Shown piece after piece: positions 57,776 to 64,000 of a stretch of 64,000 bases of DNA. The notes below the pieces were generated by a model. It did not search any database, was not told the DNA's origin, and saw only the letters and a list, made by a program, of their open reading frames with translations. This DNA is from Pseudomonadota bacterium. Lineage in GTDB: Bacteria > Myxococcota_A > UBA796 > GCA-2862545. Within the stretch, counting starts at the first letter, position 1. Each line of letters begins with the position of its first letter. The DNA lies in assembly GCA_005776945.1 (NCBI GenBank), contig SXOB01000003.1, positions 62,001-126,000 on the forward strand. Reading direction: 5' to 3'. Both the position numbers and the translations under genes were made by a program.

Positions 57776-58468
57776 GTGAGCGCTAGCCAAGTTGCGCGCC
57801 GCGCCATGCTCGTCAGCATCGGGATGATTGCCTTCGGCGGCATTTGGGGGCTTGGCGATCTGGCCGACGGCGAACTCTGGTCGGCGATCGTGTCGGGTGG
57901 GGATTGGCGCGGGCGGCTTGGCCTTCTGCGCGACGGTCCTGGCCTGACCTACGGTTTCTGGCTTGGCGTGGCGGGGATCGCCCTGTTGATTCCGAGTTCC
58001 GTGGCGTGGACGATGTTGCTGCGCGCCGAAGACGAGGACTACCTCTACTGGTGGGACATGGAAGAGCGGGCCCGGGCCCGTTGCCGTGTCGAGGGCCAGG
58101 CCGATTCGGCGCTTGCGGTGACCCGAGCCGCCCTTGCCATCGAGGACAGCGAGGGCGGGCGACGCCCCGAAACGCTCGCTCGCTACCTCGACGCCCTCGG
58201 CTCAGTGGTGAGCGGCGTCGACGTCTCTTTGCTGCCCGAACTCGGCGACTACGCGCGGCGGAGCCAGATTCTCGTGGACCGCGCGGTCCGTCAAGCGTCC
58301 CGACCGGACCTGGCGCGCGTCGACTTCGCGGGACGGTCGTACACGGCGCTCGATTTGTCGGGTCGCCTCGGCCAGGTGCGGGCGCGGATCGATGCCTTGT
58401 CCGGCGGCGGGCCTGACGATCTGGTGTCGCGGACGACGTCCACGCCGGCGCCCACGCGCCGAGGATGA
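57776..58468 (+). CDS. Membrane protein of unknown function
   Basis: 230 residues from GTG 57776. Two membrane helices: about 9-28 (AMLVSIGMIAFGGIWGLGDL) and about 60-80 (FWLGVAGIALLIPSSVAWTML). The rest is cytosolic and helical (DEDYLYWWDMEERARARCRVEGQADSALAVTRAALAIEDSEGG), ending in a Thr/Pro/Arg tail. I recognise no family. It overlaps the beta-helix gene by ATGA, so the two are translationally coupled. It lies 18 nt after the sulfatase. Confidence 0.75.
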   Translation: MSASQVARRAMLVSIGMIAFGGIWGLGDLADGELWSAIVSGGDWRGRLGLLRDGPGLTYGFWLGVAGIALLIPSSVAWTMLLRAEDEDYLYWWDMEERARARCRVEGQADSALAVTRAALAIEDSEGGRRPETLARYLDALGSVVSGVDVSLLPELGDYARRSQILVDRAVRQASRPDLARVDFAGRSYTALDLSGRLGQVRARIDALSGGGPDDLVSRTTSTPAPTRRG

Positions 58469-60519
58469 TCGCGCTGCTGCTGGGACCGGCCGCAGCCGCG
58501 ACGACCTGGCACCTCCCAGATGACGCCCTTGGCGTCAACTTGCTACCGCTGGCCTCGGGTGACACGGTCGAATTCGGCAATGGTTACGACCTGTCGCTCG
58601 TCGACGGAGCCGGCGTCACGTTGTCGGTCGACGTCACGCTGCTTGGCGTGGGTGTACAACCGGCGGTGCTTCCCCAAATTGCGGTGGACAATGCCACGGT
58701 AACGATCGACAACGTCGAGTTGGGAGGGGTCGGGTCGATCACGATTACGAACGGCGACATCAAGGACTTTGGGATTTACGGACTCAAATCCAGCATCAAC
58801 TTGGAGGATGTGCTGTGCGTCGCCATTTCGGGCGCCTGTGTCATCGGGGACAACAGCGAGTTCGACATCGAGAATCTCACGGCGGCGGGAACGCAAGCCG
58901 GCACCGCCGTTGTGTGGTTCCGCGAGGGTACCCACGGCGTCATCCGGTCGTCGACGTTCTCCGATCATGGCCGCGTTCCCATCCGGCTGGACGGTTCCAC
59001 GCTCGAGGTGGAAGGCAGTACCTTTGAGCGCAACTCAGGGCTTCTGGCCGGCGGCATCGAGGCGAATTCGTCGACGGTGACGGTGACGGACGGGCACTTT
59101 GAGGGACTTGCGTCGTCGAAAGCTGGCGCCATCTGGGTGGAAAATGGATCGCTGACGATCACGTCGTCCCGTCTGATCGACGTCTCCGGGTTTCGGGGGG
59201 GAGCGATCTCGGTGGTGTCAAGCGGACTCTCGGCGTCGTTGGTCGTTGACGATTGCACCATCCAAAACGCGACGGCGCTGGACTCCGGTGGCGCCATCTA
59301 CGGCGAGTTCGCGGACGTCGTGGTCGAAGAAACGGTCATCTCGTCGTCCGTGGCCTACGCCAACGCCCTCAATGGGGGCGGCCTCTGGATCGACGGCGGG
59401 TCGCTGACGATGACGGATACGACGCTGACCCAGCTCCAAGCGACGTTGGTCGGCGGGGGCCTCGGTGCGGTGGGCGCCGTGGTCGTGCTCGACGATGTGG
59501 AGGGGACAGAGCTGAGCTCGGTGGACGGTGGCTTCGGTTGGATCATCTCCGGCAGCTTCGAGGCCACCGACCTCGCCCTTTCGGATTGTAGCGCTGCGCT
59601 GGGGGCCGGCTTGGCGATGCTTGGCGCGTTCCCGGTGGCCATCAGCGGCGTCTTTACGGGGAATCGAGCTGCGCTGGCGGACGTCCTGCACATCGCACAG
59701 GTTCCCGAAGCCCAAATCCATGACAGCGCTTTTTGTGGCAATGACGGGGGCTACGGCGCCATCGTCGCCTTCCAAGGGACGGCGGCATCGGAGTCCGCCA
59801 TCGAACGCGTCATTTTCAGCGGGAATACGGGGTCCGGTGCTTCGGTCCAAATTCGGGACGTCGTGCAGACGATTCCGCTGGTCGTGAGCCACGTCACAGC
59901 CTGGTCCGAGTCGACGCCGGCGGTGGTCGCGGTGGATGCGGGCGACCTGCAGGTCCTGGACAGCCTCTTCGTCGGGCCGGCCGCCGCGAGTGTGGGGACG
60001 ACGGGCGCCGCCAACGTGACGGCGTCCTGGAATTTGTTTTGGGATTCTGCGGTCGTCGGATCCAACGTGGCGTCGGACAACGAGGTGCACGCCGACCCCT
60101 TGCTTTCCCTGGCGGTTGCAGGAGACTGTGAGTCGTCGTTTGCTCCCGACGAGGGTTCGCCGGCCATCGACGGAGGAGATCCGACCCACGTCGACCCCGA
60201 CGGCACGCGCGCGGACCTCGGTGCGGTGGTCGGCGGGGGCACCTTAGGGGAATCGACGCCGACGTCCACGGTGTCAGGTGAGCCTTGTGACGCCGACGGC
60301 GACGGCTTCCTGAACGCGGATTGTGGCGGCGACGACTGCGACGATGCGTCGGCAGCCGTCTACCCTGGCGCCGAGGGCGGGGATGGGGGCGACGTGGACT
60401 GCGATGGCTTCAGCACAGTGTTCGCGCTGCTCGGGGGCGGGTGTGGGTGCCAGTCCACGGGCGCGGCGTCACTCGGCTGGGCGTTCGTCTTCTTCGGGCT
60501 TCGGCGCCGACGGCCATAG
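58465..60519 (+). CDS. Secreted right-handed beta-helix protein with MopE motif and MYXO-CTERM tail
   Basis: 684 residues. ATG 58465 overlaps the upstream stop. Short signal MIALLLGPAAAA, cleaved before TTW. Residues about 60-590 are a parallel beta-helix with short strand repeats typical of pectate-lyase-like or choice-of-anchor proteins (STLEVEGSTFERNSGLLAGGIEANSS, DSGGAIYGEFADVVVEETVISSS, GSPAIDGGDPTHVDPDGTRADLGAV near the end). Then comes a MopE-like metal motif (CDADGDGFLNADCGGDDCDD), and GGGCGCQSTGAASLGWAFVFFGLRRRRP, split here as the Cys cluster, helix and Arg run of MYXO-CTERM. It is surface anchored. Its 3' end overlaps the convergent peptidase gene by 51 bp. Confidence 0.88.
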   Translation: MIALLLGPAAAATTWHLPDDALGVNLLPLASGDTVEFGNGYDLSLVDGAGVTLSVDVTLLGVGVQPAVLPQIAVDNATVTIDNVELGGVGSITITNGDIKDFGIYGLKSSINLEDVLCVAISGACVIGDNSEFDIENLTAAGTQAGTAVVWFREGTHGVIRSSTFSDHGRVPIRLDGSTLEVEGSTFERNSGLLAGGIEANSSTVTVTDGHFEGLASSKAGAIWVENGSLTITSSRLIDVSGFRGGAISVVSSGLSASLVVDDCTIQNATALDSGGAIYGEFADVVVEETVISSSVAYANALNGGGLWIDGGSLTMTDTTLTQLQATLVGGGLGAVGAVVVLDDVEGTELSSVDGGFGWIISGSFEATDLALSDCSAALGAGLAMLGAFPVAISGVFTGNRAALADVLHIAQVPEAQIHDSAFCGNDGGYGAIVAFQGTAASESAIERVIFSGNTGSGASVQIRDVVQTIPLVVSHVTAWSESTPAVVAVDAGDLQVLDSLFVGPAAASVGTTGAANVTASWNLFWDSAVVGSNVASDNEVHADPLLSLAVAGDCESSFAPDEGSPAIDGGDPTHVDPDGTRADLGAVVGGGTLGESTPTSTVSGEPCDADGDGFLNADCGGDDCDDASAAVYPGAEGGDGGDVDCDGFSTVFALLGGGCGCQSTGAASLGWAFVFFGLRRRRP

Positions 60520-62913
60520 GTGCTCGAACCAATCAGGTTCGTCCTTGAGTTTCCAGTCGAACCACGCGAGCAGGGTCTGGGACCAGCGTAGGCGACGGTC
60601 GCGCTCCACAATCCAGTGATCCTCGTCGTCGAATCGCACATATTCGACGTCGCGGCCAAGGATGCGCAGCGCCGTGTAGAGGCTGTCGGATTCGCCCTTT
60701 GGAACGTTCGTGTCGTCGATGCCGTGGGTGAGCAAGAGCGGCGTCTTGATGGCGTCGGCGCGGAAAAGGGGGCTGTGCCCGACGTAGAGGTCGGGGTCAT
60801 TCCATGGCACCGAGTCGCCCGATGCGACAGACGAGTAGAGGTGCCCCCAAAATCCCTCGCCCCAATAGGAGGCGAGATTGCTGATGCCGGCGTGGGCCAC
60901 GGCGGCGCGAAAACGGTCCGTCTTCGTCAGCAGCGTCATCGTCAGAAAGCCACCGTAGGACGCTCCGATCGCGCCGAGGCGAGCGCCGTCGACATAGTGT
61001 CGCTCGCGCACCAGGGCGTCGATACCTGCGATGACTTCGTCGGACGTCCGCGCACCCCAATCTCCGACGTGGCGTGCGCTCCATTTCGGGCCAAATCCGG
61101 TCGCCCCCGAGGGCTGAGGAATGTAGACGACGTACCCGTGGGCGGTCCAGACGTCGATGGGGTAACGGCCGCCCCACTGGCGGGAAACGGGGTTCGTTCC
61201 TCCATAGTAATAGACGATGGTCGGATATTGTTTGGCGGGGTTGAAGTCGTGGGGGAGGTGCAGCCTGCCGTGGAGGACGTCGCCGGACGGCAGCGCGACG
61301 TCAAATTCGTCGACGCGTCCAAGCGTGAGGTCCGACAGCGCGTTCTGTGGCGAGATCGGCCAGGACGTGACGCGTCCGCGGGTCCGAATCGCGATCTGGG
61401 TGGGCCGGTTGGGGGAAGCGGTGGTCGCGGCGACCACGTCCGCCAAGCGTGCCGACGTCAACATGGCGACGACGTCGCCACCCAAATCGATGGGCGTGGC
61501 GGTGGCCTTGCGCTCGTCCCAGCGCACGAGCCGCACGTAGTCTTCGTCTTCGACGACACCGTAGAGCGCGCCTTGGGGGCCAAGCGCCTCGTCGACGATC
61601 GACGGATCGTAGCGGTGCGTCAACGGTATCGTCGTCGCGCCGTCCAAAATCATCCAGTCGCTGTCGTAGTCGTTGACGAAACCTTCCCCAACCTTGTCGC
61701 CGAACGAGCTGGCGCCCGCGCGGAACAGGAGGCGGCCGTCGGGCAGGTAGCGGCCCGTGTCGACCCACTGAAAGGTGGCTCGCTCGGTGAGCGCGAGGGT
61801 CGCCAAATCGATCTCGGCGTAGGTCGTTTCGCTGTAGGGCCGCGCGTGGGTGTCGTAGGCGACACTTGCGACGAGGGCCCGTCGGCCGTCGGGCGACACG
61901 TCGGCGAGCGACCATTCGGCGTCGCCAACCGTCAGAGGGACGGCCTGGCCCGTGGGGCTGATCCACGTGAGCGTGGAGCGGTCGCGGTAGTCTGGCCAGC
62001 GATCGGGGGTGCCCCGAAGCCGTTGGCCGCCGGGCCGGTCGGCGTCGTCGGGCGGGTGGCCAAGCGTGACGATGTGGCCGCGCCCTTTGGGCAAAGGGGT
62101 GACGCCCTCGATGTGCTCGCTGGCGTAGAGCTCCCGCGGTTGGCCGCGGACGGGGATGAGCTTGACGACGTCTTCGTCGCCGCGCTTGCTGATGCCGACG
62201 AGCGCTGTCGTTTCGGGCATCCAGACGAGTCCGCGAACGCCGGTGAAGGTCGCGACGACGTCGCCGCTGCGCGCGTCGCGGATCTCGGTCCAAGCGACCC
62301 CCGCCTTGGACTCGGCGGTCGGGGATTTGAGGCCGACGAGGAGGTGAGACCCGTCCGCGGAGAGCGCGAGTTGGGTCACCGAGGGCACGTCGAGGACGTC
62401 GGTCAGGTCGGTGCCTCGGCGCGGGCTGTCGGAGGCTGAGAAGTCGGGCAGGTCGAGGTCGACGGTCGGCGGCGCCGGCAACGTGCCAGGCGGGGCGACG
62501 GTGCGAACCACGAGGCGGTGGGTGCCCGGTGTGAGCACGACCTCTTCGCCTTCCGCTGCGTCGTCCTTCGCGAGGGCAACTTTGTGGCCGTCGAGCCAGG
62601 CGGCGGCAGGTGTGGCGCTTCGGATCTTGAGCTTGCCCTTGCCGAATCGGGGGACGTGAATCCACGTCGCGGACCAGAGGCTGGAGGCCTGGTCGGCGGC
62701 GGGAGCGGCTTGGGGCACGCCCCAGGTGGCGGTGCCACCGAGGTGGGCGACCTCGGCACCTGGACGGATGGCGTCGAGGTCAAGATCGCAGGCGTCGGCG
62801 AGGTCCTGCCACGGCTCGGCCTTGGCGCCCACCGGCGGCGGAGTGGGGAGCGGTCCGAGGTCCACCCAGGATGTGATCGGGGCGGCGAGGGCGACTGGGA
62901 CGAGCGTCCACAT
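60469..62913 (-). CDS. S9-family prolyl oligopeptidase/dipeptidyl peptidase, secreted
   Basis: 814 residues from ATG 62913; upstream in-frame sequence reads as antisense of the next gene. The signal is short (MWTLVPVALA, cleaved before APITSW). The N-terminal half is a beta-propeller with TolB-like blades (LALSADGSHLLVG, LADVSPDGRRALVAS). The C-terminal alpha/beta-hydrolase domain has Ser652 in GAIGASYGGFLTM, Asp in HGIDDTNVPKGESD and His in DEDHWIVERD; PTIVYYYGG and SGATGFGPKWS are typical of S9. It probably cleaves peptides in the periplasm or outside the cell. It overlaps the beta-helix gene tail to tail. Confidence 0.92.
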   Translation of the reverse strand: MWTLVPVALAAPITSWVDLGPLPTPPPVGAKAEPWQDLADACDLDLDAIRPGAEVAHLGGTATWGVPQAAPAADQASSLWSATWIHVPRFGKGKLKIRSATPAAAWLDGHKVALAKDDAAEGEEVVLTPGTHRLVVRTVAPPGTLPAPPTVDLDLPDFSASDSPRRGTDLTDVLDVPSVTQLALSADGSHLLVGLKSPTAESKAGVAWTEIRDARSGDVVATFTGVRGLVWMPETTALVGISKRGDEDVVKLIPVRGQPRELYASEHIEGVTPLPKGRGHIVTLGHPPDDADRPGGQRLRGTPDRWPDYRDRSTLTWISPTGQAVPLTVGDAEWSLADVSPDGRRALVASVAYDTHARPYSETTYAEIDLATLALTERATFQWVDTGRYLPDGRLLFRAGASSFGDKVGEGFVNDYDSDWMILDGATTIPLTHRYDPSIVDEALGPQGALYGVVEDEDYVRLVRWDERKATATPIDLGGDVVAMLTSARLADVVAATTASPNRPTQIAIRTRGRVTSWPISPQNALSDLTLGRVDEFDVALPSGDVLHGRLHLPHDFNPAKQYPTIVYYYGGTNPVSRQWGGRYPIDVWTAHGYVVYIPQPSGATGFGPKWSARHVGDWGARTSDEVIAGIDALVRERHYVDGARLGAIGASYGGFLTMTLLTKTDRFRAAVAHAGISNLASYWGEGFWGHLYSSVASGDSVPWNDPDLYVGHSPLFRADAIKTPLLLTHGIDDTNVPKGESDSLYTALRILGRDVEYVRFDDEDHWIVERDRRLRWSQTLLAWFDWKLKDEPDWFEHLWPSAPKPEEDERPAE

Positions 62914-62967
62914 CGGCGAATCCGGGGGGCGAGGTGGGCGCCGGAATAACAGCCCGATGGAGGTGGG

Positions 62968-64000
62968 ATGGACGGTGAGCGCGTTGGGCTCGGCTGTTCC
63001 GGGACGGTGGTGGCCGTCGGCGCCGTCGTGTTGGCGATTGCGTCGGGGTTGGGATGGCTGGCGTGGCAGGCCCGCCAAGAGGCTCTGGCCCGCGCCGCGG
63101 CGGAGGCCGCTGGAGTGTCCGAGAAGGCCGCGGAGGTCCTCGGGCGCGACCCCGCGGCACCTTGGGACGTGGATCGGTCGGTTCGCGTGCTGCTCGCCAT
63201 CGACGGCGCCATGGCCGAGAGCACGGACGTGTCGGCCTACGTCGAGGCGTTGGCGCGGATGGACCTGCGGGACGTCCACCCTGGCGTGCTGGACGGCCGC
63301 AAGCGCATCCTCGACGCCCTCATTCGCATGGACGCCTTGCAGACGCAGGTTGAGGCGCGCGAGGCGGCCTGGGAGGGGTCGACGGAGGCCATTCTGCAGG
63401 CCTTGAGCGTCGTGAGCGTCTCCGGGGAGTTCTCGCTCCTCGACCCCGGCGGCGCAATCCAAGTCGACCGGGCGCAAGCCGCCCGGCTCCTCGAACAGGC
63501 ACGTGAGGACCGTGCGGAGCACGACGAGCTCGTCGACGCGATGACGGAGGTCGAGGCTGAGCTGCTCGACGCGCTCTCCGCGGCAAGCGGCCCGCACCAC
63601 GAGGTCCTTCGTGCGTGGGACGAGCTGAGCCTCGTCCGGGACCGCGCCTGGCTCGCGCTTCACCAGGGCGACTGGGACACAGCGATTCAGGCGGCTGAGG
63701 AGGCCATGCGCCGCGCCCCCCGGGAGCGCGAGGCCCACTGGATCGCGGCGGCCGCGCGGATCGAGCGCGACGGTCCGGAAGCCCTCGCGGTCGTCGGGCC
63801 CTTGCTCCAGGAGGTCTTGGAGGAGCATCCGGACGCCGCTGCACCCTCCCTTCTGTTGCTCGGCGTGGCCCAGGCGCGCGCCGGGCAGCCGGAGCTCGCG
63901 CGAAACAACCTCATGGCGGCGGCGGTGGACATGCCGCGGCAGGCCGAACGGCTCAGCGACGTACTCGACCCCTACCGGCGGCGCAGCTGGCTCCGGAAGA
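62968..64000 (+). CDS. Membrane-anchored TPR-like protein, 3' end beyond window
   Basis: 344 residues visible; no stop before the edge. ATG 62968 has SD GGAGGTGGG. One N-terminal membrane helix (TVVAVGAVVLAIASGLGWLAW, about 14-34) anchors a helical, Ala/Glu-rich extracytoplasmic part with probable coiled-coil (ILQALSVVSVSG ... AQAARLLEQAREDRAEHDELVDAMTEVEAELLDAL) and TPR-like repeats (AWLALHQGDWDTAIQAAEEAMRRAPREREAHWIAAAARI; LLLLGVAQARAGQPELARNNLMAAAVDMP). The function is unknown. It is divergent from the S9 peptidase gene (54 bp). Confidence 0.8.
   Translation, partial: MDGERVGLGCSGTVVAVGAVVLAIASGLGWLAWQARQEALARAAAEAAGVSEKAAEVLGRDPAAPWDVDRSVRVLLAIDGAMAESTDVSAYVEALARMDLRDVHPGVLDGRKRILDALIRMDALQTQVEAREAAWEGSTEAILQALSVVSVSGEFSLLDPGGAIQVDRAQAARLLEQAREDRAEHDELVDAMTEVEAELLDALSAASGPHHEVLRAWDELSLVRDRAWLALHQGDWDTAIQAAEEAMRRAPREREAHWIAAAARIERDGPEALAVVGPLLQEVLEEHPDAAAPSLLLLGVAQARAGQPELARNNLMAAAVDMPRQAERLSDVLDPYRRRSWLRK

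Noticed and set aside
60616-62439. A 607-codon plus-strand frame opposite the S9 peptidase
   Set aside because: Antisense of a gene with a complete Ser-Asp-His triad and propeller; its translation has no recognisable domain.

Overview
The window is GC-rich, gene-dense bacterial DNA with many GTG/TTG starts and stop/start overlaps. Several features point to a member of the Myxococcota: two secreted proteins end in a MYXO-CTERM-like tail (Gly/Cys cluster, membrane segment, Arg cluster; genes at 9987 and 58465), MopE/FG-GAP-type secreted proteins occur, many lipoproteins have very short signals, an octaheme cytochrome lipoprotein is present, and an EF-P beta-lysylation set and SelB are encoded. 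The genus cannot be named from sequence alone.

Layout. 1-4519 (minus) is the 5' part of a modular polyketide synthase (KS, degenerate AT, KR, ACP, KS) that runs off the left edge. A control region with tandem palindromes and a sigma-54-like promoter (4685-4791) precedes a secreted repeat protein, a Flp-type pilin, an LtaS-like membrane transferase, a SUMF1-domain lipoprotein and a MYXO-CTERM protein. 11.8-15.6 kb (minus) is gpsA, an ABC ATPase and selB. 15.7-23.9 kb holds a pentapeptide protein, an ECF sigma/anti-sigma pair, RadC, Lgt, an isochorismatase, a lipoprotein, a broken MopE/FG-GAP gene, a sulfatase and a DUF2058 protein.

25.0-35.5 kb (minus) is one tightly overlapping nine-gene unit: a transmembrane pseudokinase, a secreted CarboxypepD_reg-like protein, a lipoprotein, a complete oligopeptide/nickel-type ABC importer (SBP, two permeases, two ATPases) and a TPR/beta-barrel-like protein. 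This is the best candidate for an undescribed system: a catalytically dead kinase receptor tied genetically to peptide uptake.

35.6-46.3 kb is largely housekeeping: purH-purD, a methyltransferase, hsp20, a FabG-like reductase, a complete EF-P modification locus (efp-epmA with divergent epmB) and feoAB behind a Fur-like box. 46.3-49.0 kb is a low-coding island in which a frameshifted FG-GAP-type gene lies between two arrays of the same roughly 47-bp repeat. 49.0-64 kb carries a monoheme cytochrome lipoprotein, a TldD/TldE pair in which TldD has a Tat-lipoprotein signal, the octaheme cytochrome, a DusB-like enzyme, a Tat-lipoprotein sulfatase, a beta-helix MYXO-CTERM protein, an S9 peptidase and the start of a membrane-anchored TPR-like protein.

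No tRNA, rRNA, CRISPR array or intact insertion sequence was recognised.
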